Source: Bacteroidota bacterium (GTDB lineage Bacteria > Bacteroidota > Bacteroidia > Flavobacteriales > Flavobacteriaceae). Taken from it: a DNA stretch of 64,000 nt. Made by a program: the position numbers and the translations under genes. A model generated the notes under the pieces. The model was not told the origin of the DNA and searched no databases. It saw nothing but the letters and a program-made list of their open reading frames with translations. The stretch lies in the NCBI GenBank assembly GCA_023386585.1, contig JAEWJM010000007.1, forward strand, positions 69,223 through 133,222. The letters are read 5' to 3'. This document shows, piece by piece, positions 1 to 9,169 of the stretch (the first letter of the stretch is position 1; each line of letters starts with the position of its first letter).

Positions 1-207
1 GGACGCTGTCACCCGCAGATTCCTGGTGGCAAACCAAAGCGCGTCTTCGCCGGTTCCGCAGTTAACTTCAAGAATATCGGATACTTTCTGCTTTTCAAGT
101 AATTTTTCCAAGTGATGATGAACCTGGCGGCGCTGCGCTCTTCCAATGACCGAATGGGTGAATTGCTCATCGTAAACGGCTGCGGCAATATCAAAATCAG
201 CTTCCAT
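1..207 (-). CDS. Class I SAM-dependent methyltransferase, N-terminal part
   Basis: Only the first 69 codons lie in the window; the gene runs off the left edge. Reading from the ATG at 207 gives a start like MEADFDIAAAVYDEQF, then LEVNCGTGEDALWFA around residues 47-61. That matches motif I of class I methyltransferases (hydrophobic-E-x-x-C-G-T-G-x-D), where S-adenosylmethionine binds. The start overlaps the 3' end of the upstream radical SAM gene by 11 bases, so the two are probably translationally coupled. The substrate cannot be told. Being third in an operon with a nucleotidyltransferase and a radical SAM protein suggests a shared modification pathway, which is inference. Confidence 0.75.
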   Translation of the reverse strand, partial: MEADFDIAAAVYDEQFTHSVIGRAQRRQVHHHLEKLLEKQKVSDILEVNCGTGEDALWFATRNLRVTAS

Positions 208-1657
208 TTTGAAGTCGTTTTAGCCAAAGCCGGTCGATTAAAGCGCTCGGAATGTAGTAGCCAAGTTTGGTAACCGATTTAATTTTCCCGAAATCAAGTT
301 CGCCCGGATCACTCAATATGCTGCGAAGATTGCGAAATCCCTGCAGTTTTCGGAATTCCTTGTGTACATAGCGCTGCAGATTCCGGTAGTAGCCGGTTCT
401 GTAAGTTCCGTTGAACATCATCTCAAGATCATCGGAATCGGACCAGTTTTGCTTCGTAGTCAACTGCTCCCGAACGCGATCGTAAAAAGGGGTTCCCGGC
501 AACGGATAAGAAACCGAGATCCCGATGTTGTCCGGCATCAGCTCTTTGACCATTTTTATGGTGCGGCGGATATCTTCTGCTTTTTCGCCCGGATAACCAA
601 ACTGCAGAAAAAACGCCACTCGGATGTTTCGTGATTTGAGCATCCGCGTAGCTTCGTAAATCTGTGACACGGTGGTTCCTTTATCCATTGCATCAAGGAT
701 TTTTTGCGAAGCGCTTTCGGCACCGACCCAAACTTCTTCAAGTCCGGAAGCAGCAAGAAGATCAATTGTGTTTTCCTTTAGCAACAAGTCAACGCGACTT
801 TGGATATAGTATGAAATAACCAATTTCCGCCTGAAAAGTTCCTGCCGGAACTGCCTTACCCAATCGGGTTTGAGTCCAAAAATATCATCACACATCCAGA
901 ACCGTTTGACGCCATACGATTGCCGCAGGAATTCGATCTGTTCCGCGATATATTGCGGCGAATGTGAATTGTACCGGTTGCCATAAATGGGTTTTGCGCA
1001 CCAGTTGCATTTGTAAGGGCAGCCGCGTGTGGTTGCAATATTCAGTGTGAATGGCTGACCGCTTTTGGCCCAGATCAGTTTATAGCTGTTGATGTCGACC
1101 AAATCCCACGCGGGGAGCGGCAAAGTGTCCAGGTCGCGCAGCACTTCCCGTGGCGGGTTCAGCCTCACCTGGCCGTCGACTTTAAATACAATTCCGTTTA
1201 TCTGATCGGGAGTATTGCCTGTTTCGAGTTGGCTTATCAGCTCCAGCAATGTTTGTTCGCCTTCGCCACGGATGATGTAATCGGCGCCGGCATCGAGGTA
1301 TTTTTCGTAATGATCGGTCGAATCCGAGCTGCAAACGATCACCGTGCTGCGACAATCTTTGGCTTTGCGAACCATTTCGAGGCACGCTTCACGCATTATC
1401 GTCAGGCACATTTTTGTAAGGTAATTGAAGCCATCATCGTAAATCACCAGGAACTTTGGCTTTCGGGAAGCAATTTCAGGAAGAACTTCTGCCGGACCGG
1501 AAGCGAGTGCGCTATCGAGCAAATCAACGTCGTATCCGTTCGAACGCAGCAGGGCAGCGGCATAGAGCGTGCCGAGAGGCGGAAAAGGCGTCTTGTTTTT
1601 CCACTGTTTCGGGTCGAGACGGTAGAAATAGGAATGTGAAAATAAAATTTCAGACAT
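197..1657 (-). CDS. B12-binding-type radical SAM protein
   Basis: The protein has 486 residues from the ATG at 1657; a TTG at 1675 is an alternative start. The N-terminal third (about 20-140) looks like the Rossmann-type cobalamin-binding domain of B12 radical SAM enzymes, with PFPPLGTLYAAALLRSNG and later DYIIRGEGEQTLLEL. The radical SAM core follows, with TTRGCPYKCNWC supplying the CxxxCxxC cysteines (about C213, C217, C220) for the 4Fe-4S cluster. Such proteins usually methylate unactivated carbon or rearrange a substrate, but related members have unrelated chemistry, so the reaction is unknown. It overlaps the upstream nucleotidyltransferase gene by 8 bases and the downstream methyltransferase gene by 11 bases, a tight operon. 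Confidence 0.85.
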   Translation of the reverse strand: MSEILFSHSYFYRLDPKQWKNKTPFPPLGTLYAAALLRSNGYDVDLLDSALASGPAEVLPEIASRKPKFLVIYDDGFNYLTKMCLTIMREACLEMVRKAKDCRSTVIVCSSDSTDHYEKYLDAGADYIIRGEGEQTLLELISQLETGNTPDQINGIVFKVDGQVRLNPPREVLRDLDTLPLPAWDLVDINSYKLIWAKSGQPFTLNIATTRGCPYKCNWCAKPIYGNRYNSHSPQYIAEQIEFLRQSYGVKRFWMCDDIFGLKPDWVRQFRQELFRRKLVISYYIQSRVDLLLKENTIDLLAASGLEEVWVGAESASQKILDAMDKGTTVSQIYEATRMLKSRNIRVAFFLQFGYPGEKAEDIRRTIKMVKELMPDNIGISVSYPLPGTPFYDRVREQLTTKQNWSDSDDLEMMFNGTYRTGYYRNLQRYVHKEFRKLQGFRNLRSILSDPGELDFGKIKSVTKLGYYIPSALIDRLWLKRLQNGS

Positions 1658-2579
1658 ATTCTTTCTGAAGTACAATGTTGTGGCTCTGCCGAAGCTCTTC
1701 GTATTTTTCGTTGAGTGCGCGGATGACTTTCTTCTGGAAATTCAGCGGGTGATGCTTTGACACATCCGGCGTCGATTTAAGTGCGATATTAAAATCGTCG
1801 CGGGTCATTGCACTGAACTTCCGTTCCCAAAACCGCAGGGTTAGCTTTCGCAAGAAACTGTCGACTGATTTTCCGATCGATCCGCAGAGGAACCATTCAA
1901 TAGTTTTAGCGAATAGCGGTTTGGAAATTTCGGGAACCGCGGAAAGGTCGGGACAATGAGCTCCAAGGATCGAACTGATCCAGGTATTTTTTTCATAGAA
2001 TTCTTTGAGCAGCTTGCCGCCCAGCATTGGGATAAGCGTCTTGATTTCGGTAGCAGTGAAGCGGTTTTTTTCTTCGATCTCGAGTTTGTCGGATGCAACG
2101 AAGTAATTGATGCAAAAGTATTTGCGGGAATTTAGCAGGAATATTTTTTTGTAGAGCATCAACAACGTCCTTGCGACCCAAAGCCGGCCCGGGCGTGTAA
2201 TTACAAAAAAGTCGATATCGCTTTCGTGATCGTAGCAACCTTTTGACAACGAACCGGATATTCCAACAGCTTCCACAAAGGGAAATTTCGAAATAAGGCC
2301 GGCACGTTCCGAAGCCTTGATCATTGCATTTGCTGCCATGCGGTTTCCGAGCTGCCTTTTTTCGATGCAATCCGGATCGCAATCGCGAAGGTAATAATCG
2401 CCGACTTTCTGTATGATCTTGCGATCGAGCAGCAGCTGTAGCTCGGTTTCAACTTTTGAGTGGTCTTTTTCGGGATAATAACTGCAGATTTCTTCCAGCT
2501 TCAGCGGATACTTGAAAATAGAGAAATAAAGTATGGTTTTAAGTGATTCCACGGTTGCCGTATTGATGCTTGATGCCAA
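1650..2579 (-). CDS. Nucleotidyltransferase-domain protein with N-terminal winged helix
   Basis: 309 residues. An N-terminal helical/winged-helix-like segment (about 10-65) precedes a Pol beta-type nucleotidyltransferase core at about 105-130: GISGSLSKGCYDHESDIDFF contains the GS pair and the D-x-D (D121, D123) that bind nucleotide and metal. The C-terminal half is unassigned. Homologues known from Bacteroidetes are labelled nucleotidyltransferase-domain proteins without a defined role. No ATG is available: the annotated start is a TTG, and the frame stays open upstream to the stop codon of the DUF1579 gene, so a further upstream non-ATG start is possible. It is the first gene of a three-gene overlapping operon with a radical SAM enzyme and a methyltransferase. 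Confidence 0.75.
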   Translation of the reverse strand: MASSINTATVESLKTILYFSIFKYPLKLEEICSYYPEKDHSKVETELQLLLDRKIIQKVGDYYLRDCDPDCIEKRQLGNRMAANAMIKASERAGLISKFPFVEAVGISGSLSKGCYDHESDIDFFVITRPGRLWVARTLLMLYKKIFLLNSRKYFCINYFVASDKLEIEEKNRFTATEIKTLIPMLGGKLLKEFYEKNTWISSILGAHCPDLSAVPEISKPLFAKTIEWFLCGSIGKSVDSFLRKLTLRFWERKFSAMTRDDFNIALKSTPDVSKHHPLNFQKKVIRALNEKYEELRQSHNIVLQKEYV

Positions 2580-2633
2580 TTTTTTGAAAAGGTTGCGCTG
2601 TTTTAACCCTTTCAGATAAAAAATCGTAATTCT

Positions 2634-3272
2634 TTATTTGGCGCGCGTCATTGTGATTTCCATGTTTTTGAATTCGGTGCCGTTAGGGGCGACATCAAAC
2701 ATTTCGATCTGCCGCGTATTATCGTCAACGATTGTGAAAATTTCACGTGACGGTTTTGCCTTTTTCGTCACCGGATCGGTAACCTCGCCCTTAAATTCCA
2801 TCGTTGGTGATTTGCCATCGTAGTCGGCCGCCATATACATCATGCCGGTTCCCATATTATCGACCCAGGTTGAAACCATTTTTTTTGAAGCATTGTCGTA
2901 ACCGATTGTGCCGATCCCTTCGTAATCCATTCCCATGAAATTGCCTTTGTGCGTCATTTGCTGGTAACGGCCGCCAAGAATCATCCGGCTCTCAGCGGTC
3001 ATTTTGTTTGTGGTTGGCTTGGCACCCGGCGATTCCCAGATCGTGATCGATTCGTTCCATTTGCCGTTGTCCAGTGCGAGTTGCTTGTGGATTTCGCCCG
3101 GAGTCATGTATTCGATCCAAGCTTTTTGTATGGTTGCCGAATCGGGAGCTGTGGTTGTGGTTTCGGCAGTATTCACAGGCTGCAGCGGCGTGTCGGGACG
3201 CGCTTTGTCTTCAGCTTGTTTGCAGGAAATGAATGCGGCTAAGATGCTGGCAGTGAGTACGATTTTTTTCAT
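2634..3272 (-). CDS. DUF1579-family lipoprotein
   Basis: 212 residues. A lipoprotein signal peptide is clear: MKKIVLTASILAAFISC, with Cys17 as the lipidated residue. A threonine- and proline-rich linker (about 20-45) leads to a DUF1579-like domain with repeated beta-strand motifs such as TAESRMILGGRYQQM and MGMDYEGIGTIGYDN. The family is widespread and has no established biochemical role; it is predicted to sit in the cell envelope facing the periplasm. The gene has its own promoter (perfect TACATTTG at 3299-3292, 19 bases before the ATG). The nucleotidyltransferase gene begins 54 bases downstream and may be read through from it. Confidence 0.8.
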   Translation of the reverse strand: MKKIVLTASILAAFISCKQAEDKARPDTPLQPVNTAETTTTAPDSATIQKAWIEYMTPGEIHKQLALDNGKWNESITIWESPGAKPTTNKMTAESRMILGGRYQQMTHKGNFMGMDYEGIGTIGYDNASKKMVSTWVDNMGTGMMYMAADYDGKSPTMEFKGEVTDPVTKKAKPSREIFTIVDDNTRQIEMFDVAPNGTEFKNMEITMTRAK

Positions 3273-3291
3273 AACGGAAATATTGCTTCCT

Positions 3292-3299
3292 CAAATGTA
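3292..3299 (-). promoter_or_regulatory. Promoter -7 element of the DUF1579 gene
   Basis: The minus strand reads TACATTTG, a perfect match to the flavobacterial -7 consensus TAnnTTTG, 19 bases before the ATG at 3272. No clear -33 TTG is seen at the usual distance. Confidence 0.55.
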
Positions 3300-3325
3300 A
3301 AAATTTTCCTGACATTTCTAACGCC

Positions 3326-3404
3326 TAGCCCCGACTGAAACAGCATCCTTTTGCCGCGCAGCAGGGCAAAAGATATCGTGGAAGGCGGGAAAAAGCTCCT
3401 GAAT
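3326..3404 (+). repeat. Dispersed hairpin element, copy A
   Basis: It fills the gap between the polA stop and the DUF1579 promoter. The motif GCATCCTTTTGCC is followed by a short loop and GGCAAAAGATAT, which pairs with it and leaves one C bulged, then AGCTCCTGAA. The same arms occur at 19311-19385, 33203-33298 and 48322-48427. There is no coding capacity. Confidence 0.7.
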
Positions 3405-6224
3405 TTAATGCGCAGCCAGCCAGTTTTCGCCCACGCCCATATCAACCACGAGCGGAACGTCAAGCGGAAAGGCATTTTCCATCTCGTGCCGCACGATGTT
3501 TTTGATGTCTTCGAGTTCGTCTTTTACCACATCAAAAACCAATTCGTCATGCACCTGAAGCAGCATTTTGCTTTTTCGGTTTTCGCTGATGAGCCTTTTG
3601 TGGATGTTGATCATCGCAATCTTAATGATATCGGCAGCGCTTCCCTGGATTGGCGCATTGACGGCATTTCGTTCTGCGGCGCCGCGAACTACGGCATTTT
3701 GCGAATTTATATCCTTGAGATAGCGACGCCGGCCTGAAATCGTTTGGGCGTAACCGATCTCGCGTGCAGTCTGTATTTGTTCACTGATATATTCGCGAAG
3801 CCTCGGATACGTATTGTAATAAGCTTCGATGAGGTCTTTTGACTCGCCGCGGGAAAGCGAGGTCTGATTGCTGAGGCCAAACGCGGAAACGCCGTAAATA
3901 ATCCCGAAGTTGACTGTTTTCGCATTGCTTCGCTGTTCGCGGGTGACTTCTTCCAGCGGAATATTGAAAACCTTCGCGGCAGTTGAACGGTGAATGTCTT
4001 CGCCGTTGCGGAACGATTCGATCATGGCCTGTTCACCGCTTAGCGCCGCAATGATCCGTAGTTCGATCTGGCTGTAATCGGCAGAAAGCAGCACATGGTT
4101 TTCGTCACGGGGTATGAATGCTTTCCGGATCTGTCGCCCGCGTTCGGTGCGGATTGGTATGTTTTGCAGGTTCGGATTGTTCGAGCTGAGCCTGCCTGTC
4201 GCCGCAACCGCCTGCATGTAATCGGTGTGGACACGGCCTGTGCGCTGGCAAACCTGCAGCGGAAGCGCCTCGACATAGGTATTTTGGAGTTTCACCAGCT
4301 GGCGCCAATCCAGTATGTCATGAACAAACGGACTTGTCTGGGCGAGGAACGAAAGTATGTCTTCGCCCGTTGCGTATTGTCCGGTTTTGGTCTTCTTCTG
4401 CTTCACGCCTCCGATCTTGAGTTTGTCGAACAGGATCTCGCCCAATTGCTTCGGTGAGCCGATGTTGAACTTTTCGCCTGCCGATTCGTAGATTTTTTCT
4501 TCAAGTCGGCTTATGTCGCTGCCAAGCTCAGCCGAAAGCGATCGCAGAAAATCAACGTCGAGGCGAACACCTTCGAGTTCCATATCGGCTAAAACGGAAA
4601 CCAGCGGAACCTCGATTTCATCAAAAAGTTTTTTAGTGCCGGTCTGGTTGAGTTTTTCGGCAAAGGTTTCCTTGAGCTGCCAGGTTACGTCGGTATCTTC
4701 AACCGCAAAATCGCGAACGAGATCTTCGGCGACATCGCGCAGCGTAAGCGAGCTTTTTCCCTTTTTGCCCACGAGCGCTTCCATTGGCGTCAATGCATAA
4801 TGCAGGTAAGTTTCGGAAAGTATGTCCATTGTATGGCGCATGTCCGGATTGATGAGGTAATGCGCGATCATCGTGTCGAAAAGTACGCCTTTGACATCGA
4901 TTCCGTAACCTGCAAGTACTTTCAGGTCGTATTTCAGATTGTGGCCGACTTTCTCGATGGTTTCACTTTCGTAGAATGGCCGGAACTTTTCAACGATTGC
5001 CAGCGCCTGTTCTCGATCGGGCGGAACCGGAACGAAATAGCCTTTTCCTTTTTCCCAGGTGAATGACAATCCAATCAGTTCGGCAACGAGTGCGTCGGGT
5101 GAAGTAGTTTCGATGTCGATGCTGACCGATGTTTGCTTCATTAGATTTTGCATCAACAGCTTCATTGCCATTTCGCCGCCTGCAGATTGGTAGTGATGAG
5201 CAGTGTTGTCGATCATCCGCAGGTCGCCGCGGCCGATTGGCGCCTGGCCATCGTCTGAAAACAGGTCGAATTGGTCGCTTTTTACAATGGTTTTGGTTGG
5301 GATGAGCCCTTGCGATTCGATTTCGGAATATTCTTGCTTTTTATAGAAAAGGCTGTTGAATTGCTCGGCCATCCTGCGGAATTCCAATTCGTTGAAAAGC
5401 GCTTCCACTTTTTCGGAATCGGGGCGTGTCAGTTCATAATTGGTTTCGTCGAATTTCACTTCACAATCGCAGATGATCGTCGCGAGTTTTTTCGACATTA
5501 TTCCTTTGTCGGCATTGGCCTCGATGGTTTCCTTCATTTTTCCCTTCAGCTGGTGTGTATTTGCCAGCAGGTTTTCCATCGAACCGAATTCCTTCAATAA
5601 TTTCTTCGCGGTTACTTCACCAACACCGGGCAGTCCGGGAATGTTATCGACGGCATCGCCCATCATCCCAAGAAAATCGATTACCTGTTCGGGGCGTTCG
5701 ATGCCAAATTTTTCCAGGACTTCGGGAATTCCCCAGATTTCGATTCCGTTACCCATGCGAGCGGGTTTGTACATAAAAATGTTTTCCGATACGAGCTGAG
5801 CGAAATCCTTGTCTGGGGTGACCATGAAAACCTGGTAACCTTGTTTTTCGGCTTGTTTTGCGATCGTGCCGATGAGGTCGTCGGCCTCGCAGCCTGCAAG
5901 TTCAATTATCGGGATGTGCATCGCCTCGAGAATTCGGTGGATATATGGAATTGCAAGAAGAATTGCTTCCGGCGTGGCGCTTCGGTGTGATTTGTAATCG
6001 GAATACATTTCGCTTCGAACGTGGCTTCCGTCCTTATCGAATGCAACGGCAAGATGATCGGGCTTTTCGCGTTTGATCAGATCAAGAAGCGAATTCATGA
6101 ATCCCATGATTGCCGAAGTGTCCATTCCTTTCGAATTGATCCTCGGATTTTTGATGAAAGCGTAGTATCCGCGGAAAATTAAAGCGTAGGCATCGAGCAG
6201 GAACAGTCTCTTTTGTGGCGTCAT
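3405..6224 (-). CDS. polA: DNA polymerase I
   Basis: 939 residues from the ATG at 6224 (MTPQKRLFLLDAYALIFRG); a longer TTG-type extension is unlikely. The three domains are in standard order. First is the 5'-3' flap nuclease (about 1-290; KLFLLDAYALIF-like start, GCEADDLIGT, LGMMGDAVDNIPGLPGVG). Next is a 3'-5' proofreading exonuclease with its acidic residues present (IDIETTS, GHNLKYDLK, EDTDVTWQL). Last is the polymerase with motif A LLSADYSQIELRI, motif B RSNAKTVNFGIIYG and motif C LQVHDELVFD. It fills gaps and replaces RNA primers during replication and repair. All catalytic residues looked for are present, so it should be fully active. It is transcribed away from the histidine kinase gene. 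Confidence 0.97.
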   Translation of the reverse strand: MTPQKRLFLLDAYALIFRGYYAFIKNPRINSKGMDTSAIMGFMNSLLDLIKREKPDHLAVAFDKDGSHVRSEMYSDYKSHRSATPEAILLAIPYIHRILEAMHIPIIELAGCEADDLIGTIAKQAEKQGYQVFMVTPDKDFAQLVSENIFMYKPARMGNGIEIWGIPEVLEKFGIERPEQVIDFLGMMGDAVDNIPGLPGVGEVTAKKLLKEFGSMENLLANTHQLKGKMKETIEANADKGIMSKKLATIICDCEVKFDETNYELTRPDSEKVEALFNELEFRRMAEQFNSLFYKKQEYSEIESQGLIPTKTIVKSDQFDLFSDDGQAPIGRGDLRMIDNTAHHYQSAGGEMAMKLLMQNLMKQTSVSIDIETTSPDALVAELIGLSFTWEKGKGYFVPVPPDREQALAIVEKFRPFYESETIEKVGHNLKYDLKVLAGYGIDVKGVLFDTMIAHYLINPDMRHTMDILSETYLHYALTPMEALVGKKGKSSLTLRDVAEDLVRDFAVEDTDVTWQLKETFAEKLNQTGTKKLFDEIEVPLVSVLADMELEGVRLDVDFLRSLSAELGSDISRLEEKIYESAGEKFNIGSPKQLGEILFDKLKIGGVKQKKTKTGQYATGEDILSFLAQTSPFVHDILDWRQLVKLQNTYVEALPLQVCQRTGRVHTDYMQAVAATGRLSSNNPNLQNIPIRTERGRQIRKAFIPRDENHVLLSADYSQIELRIIAALSGEQAMIESFRNGEDIHRSTAAKVFNIPLEEVTREQRSNAKTVNFGIIYGVSAFGLSNQTSLSRGESKDLIEAYYNTYPRLREYISEQIQTAREIGYAQTISGRRRYLKDINSQNAVVRGAAERNAVNAPIQGSAADIIKIAMINIHKRLISENRKSKMLLQVHDELVFDVVKDELEDIKNIVRHEMENAFPLDVPLVVDMGVGENWLAAH

Positions 6225-6397
6225 TTCGGAAAAATTTAGCCGTAAAAATAGCAAATCCAAATCATTTTTCAGGCGCATTCCGATCAGTATCGACTGTCTT
6301 ACAGGCAGTCAAACAAAAATGAGGCTCAGATGGCGCAAATGCTGCCGGAAATCTAAAAACTTTCTTAAATTGTGATGCCAAAAGAAGCGTTTCAAAA

Positions 6398-7387
6398 GTG
6401 AAAATTGCACTTCCTTTATTGATCGTAATTTTTGTAACCGATTTGCTGATGCCTTTCGGTGTTGCTCTGGGGCTGTTGTATTGTGTGTGCATTTTTCTTA
6501 CGATCCGCGAATCGCGAAAAAAAATCCTGCTCGTCGCCGTACTGGCAACTCTTTGTACACTGATCAAGCTCGCCGTATATTTTGACATCGAAACCGAATA
6601 TTACGTCTTGTGGAACCGCGCGATCACAATTCTGACGCTTTGGCTCACGACAATAATTGCCATCCGTTTCAGGCTGTTGCACGACAGGCAACGGCTGGTG
6701 GCCGAAATTGAACGGAACGCGAAAGAAACCGAGCAGTTCATTTATATTGCAAGTCACGATCTGAGCGAACCATTGCGCACCGTTAAAGGAATGGCGAAGC
6801 TTCTTGAAACGCGATATGCCGAAGTTCTCGGAAGCGAGGGCAAGCAGTTTCTTGACTACATCGACAACTCGACCGACAGGATGAACTCGCTGATCGTTTC
6901 GCTGCTCGAATACGGAAGATTGGGAAAAAAATCGAGGCTTGAAACGGTCGATCTTCAAAAAGTACTTGGCGAAGTCACGCAAGACCTTCTCTTAATTATC
7001 GAAGAAACCGGTGCAGCGATATCTTCATCAAAATTGCCGCTCGTTAAAGGTTACCACGACGAGCTTCGGGTGCTTTTTCAGAATTTGATTACGAATGCCA
7101 TCCGTTTCAGGAAACCCGGGAGCACTCCACAAATAACCATTTCGGCTGAGCACATTCCGGAGGGCTGGCAATTTTCGGTATCCGACAACGGCATCGGAAT
7201 TCCGCAAGACCAGCTTGAAAAGATATTTACCATTTTTAAACGGCTTCATTCGCGCGACGAATACGAAGGAACCGGAATCGGACTGGCGCATTGCCGGAAG
7301 ATCGTCGAATTGCACCACGGAAAGATCTGGGCTAAGTCGGCTGCCGGAAAAGGAAGCACTTTTTATTTTACGATACCAAATCCATAA
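6398..7387 (+). CDS. Membrane-bound sensor histidine kinase
   Basis: 329 residues from a GTG start; no in-frame ATG precedes it. About three hydrophobic segments fill residues 1-93. A short coiled linker leads to the dimerisation/phosphoacceptor helix, IYIASHDLSEPLRTVKGM, with His120 as the predicted phosphorylated residue. The ATP-binding domain has an N box (LFQNLITNAIRF), G1 (VSDNGIGIP), an F-box region (IFTIFKRLH) and G2 (GTGIGLAHCRKI). The style resembles phytochrome-type kinases. No sensory domain other than the membrane part is visible, so the signal is unknown. A response regulator begins 15 bases downstream. Confidence 0.9.
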   Translation: MKIALPLLIVIFVTDLLMPFGVALGLLYCVCIFLTIRESRKKILLVAVLATLCTLIKLAVYFDIETEYYVLWNRAITILTLWLTTIIAIRFRLLHDRQRLVAEIERNAKETEQFIYIASHDLSEPLRTVKGMAKLLETRYAEVLGSEGKQFLDYIDNSTDRMNSLIVSLLEYGRLGKKSRLETVDLQKVLGEVTQDLLLIIEETGAAISSSKLPLVKGYHDELRVLFQNLITNAIRFRKPGSTPQITISAEHIPEGWQFSVSDNGIGIPQDQLEKIFTIFKRLHSRDEYEGTGIGLAHCRKIVELHHGKIWAKSAAGKGSTFYFTIPNP

Positions 7388-7401
7388 CCTGCATAATTAC
7401 C

Positions 7402-7839
7402 ATGAGAAAAATCCCCGGACTTGACTGTATTTTACTGATTGAAGACGACAGGGCTACCAACTTTATCCACACTTTGGCCATTGAGGAACTTAAGCTCGAT
7501 GCCCGAATTGAAGTCTGCCTCAACGGCCGCGAAGGACTCGATTACCTTACGTGCCGTGGGAAATATTCTGATAACCCGCACTTTCCCCAACCCGGATTGA
7601 TCTTCCTGGATATCAATATGCCATTGATGGACGGATGGGAATTTTTGATGGAATACGAAAAGCTTTCCGACGAACAAAAGGGAAATATCATCTTGATGAT
7701 GGTTTCGGCAAGCACCAATCCCGATGACGAACATCGTGCGATGCACCAGGGAATTGTTAATGGCTATATCAATAAACCGCTGACCGCTGAAATTGTATCG
7801 GAAATCATCGAAGAACACTACGCTTCTCCGGAGGCGTAA
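7402..7839 (+). CDS. Single-domain response regulator
   Basis: 145 residues forming one receiver domain and no output domain. The acidic pair is in LLIEDDRATN, the phosphoacceptor is Asp70 in LIFLDINMPLMDGW, the switch Ser/Thr is around S102, and the conserved lysine is K125 in INKPL. It resembles the Rcp1-type receivers that pair with phytochrome-like kinases. It sits 14 bases after the kinase gene and is very likely its partner. Without an effector domain it probably acts through protein contacts or a phosphorelay. Confidence 0.9.
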   Translation: MRKIPGLDCILLIEDDRATNFIHTLAIEELKLDARIEVCLNGREGLDYLTCRGKYSDNPHFPQPGLIFLDINMPLMDGWEFLMEYEKLSDEQKGNIILMMVSASTNPDDEHRAMHQGIVNGYINKPLTAEIVSEIIEEHYASPEA

Positions 7840-7925
7840 CCAGCAGATGTTAACAGTTAAATTTGCTTTAATTGAGATGACTTTCAACGCGCATCTTTGT
7901 TTATTTGTGCCAAAATTCTAAAGCC

Positions 7926-9155
7926 GTGCGCTGGATTATAATCGTTTTCATTTTTCTTTTTATTGAAATTTATGCGTTCCAGGCTTTTCGAACTGCTTTC
8001 CGCCAGAAATGGATTGCGTATGCCTACGAAGCGTTCAGCCTGTTGACCATCTTTTTCATAATTTACCAGATTACCCAATACGACCGGTCGGTTGGGCAAA
8101 ATAAGCAAACCCTTTTCACAGCCGGATTGTTGTTGGTAACACTGCTTCCAAAGGTGGTGCTTGCAGTTGTTCTTTTTGCCGAAGACATCGTACGCTTGCC
8201 GATTGCAATTGTCGATTATTTTCGGCACAGCGAGACTGTCAAAGGACATTTTCCGGCAAGGCGCAAGTTTGTCACACAGGCTGCGTTTGGACTTGCGGCT
8301 GTTCCGTTTCTTTCGCTTCTGTATGGAATTTTCGTGGGGAAGTATAATTTCCGTGTTTTGCGCCAGACGATTTATTTTGATGACCTGCCGGACGAATTTG
8401 ACGGCTTTCGGATAACGCAGTTTTCAGATGTCCACAGCGGAAGTTTCGACAATAAGGAAAAAGTCGAATATGCCATCGATCTGATCAACGATCAGGAAAC
8501 CGACATGATCCTTTTCACCGGCGATATTGTCAATACGCACGCGAAGGAAATGCATCCGTGGCTCGACACGTTCAACAAGATAAAGACGCCAAAGTTTGGG
8601 AAGTATTCGGTTTTGGGAAACCACGATTATGGCGAATATGTCACCTGGGATTCATTGGAAGCAAAGCAGGCCAATTTTGAAGCAATAAAGAATTTATACG
8701 GACAGATTGGATTTAAGCTGATGCTGAACGAGCAAACGGCCATCAAAAAAGGAAATGACCAGATCATACTGGTAGGCGTGGAGAATTGGGGACATAACTT
8801 CAAAAAAGCCGGTGATCTCGACAAAGCTTCACAGGGACTGACCAAAGGCGATTTTAAAATCGTGATGTCACACGATCCGTCGCACTGGGAACACATCATC
8901 AAAAAGGATCCGAAATTCTTCCAGTTGACACTTGCAGGCCATACGCATGGTTTCCAGTTTGGCATCGAAATTCCCGGCGTGATCAAATGGAGTCCGGTCC
9001 AATACATCTACAAACAATGGGCGGGGTTGTATGAACAGGCTGGCCGTTATATTTATGTCAATCGGGGGCTCGGCTATCACGCTTATCCGGGCCGTGTGGG
9101 GATTTGGCCGGAAATTACTGTGTTTGAACTAAAAAAACGTGCGGTATCTGCATAA
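7926..9155 (+). CDS. Membrane-anchored metallophosphoesterase
   Basis: 409 residues from a GTG start at 7926 (VRWIIIVFIFLF...). A TTG at 7905 is possible, but the GTG start gives a cleaner N-terminal membrane segment. About four hydrophobic segments precede a calcineurin-like phosphoesterase domain from about residue 150. All metal ligand blocks are present: FSDVHSG, TGDIVN, GNHDYG, SHDPSHW and GHTHGFQFG. Proteins of this layout (YkuE/YaeI-like) hydrolyse phosphoester bonds of lipids or nucleotides at the membrane; the substrate here is unknown. A weak promoter (CATCTTTG, one mismatch, with TTG 17 bases before it) lies at about 7872-7899. Confidence 0.88.
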   Translation: MRWIIIVFIFLFIEIYAFQAFRTAFRQKWIAYAYEAFSLLTIFFIIYQITQYDRSVGQNKQTLFTAGLLLVTLLPKVVLAVVLFAEDIVRLPIAIVDYFRHSETVKGHFPARRKFVTQAAFGLAAVPFLSLLYGIFVGKYNFRVLRQTIYFDDLPDEFDGFRITQFSDVHSGSFDNKEKVEYAIDLINDQETDMILFTGDIVNTHAKEMHPWLDTFNKIKTPKFGKYSVLGNHDYGEYVTWDSLEAKQANFEAIKNLYGQIGFKLMLNEQTAIKKGNDQIILVGVENWGHNFKKAGDLDKASQGLTKGDFKIVMSHDPSHWEHIIKKDPKFFQLTLAGHTHGFQFGIEIPGVIKWSPVQYIYKQWAGLYEQAGRYIYVNRGLGYHAYPGRVGIWPEITVFELKKRAVSA

Positions 9156-9169
9156 TTGTTCAAAAATGT

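Noticed and set aside
9..227. A 72-residue minus-strand frame at the left edge
   Set aside because: It is out of frame with the methyltransferase motif; the real reading starts at the ATG at 207.
6398..9155. Kinase, regulator and phosphoesterase as a defence or signalling island
   Set aside because: No nuclease, toxin or cyclic-nucleotide synthase is present; these look like ordinary core genes.
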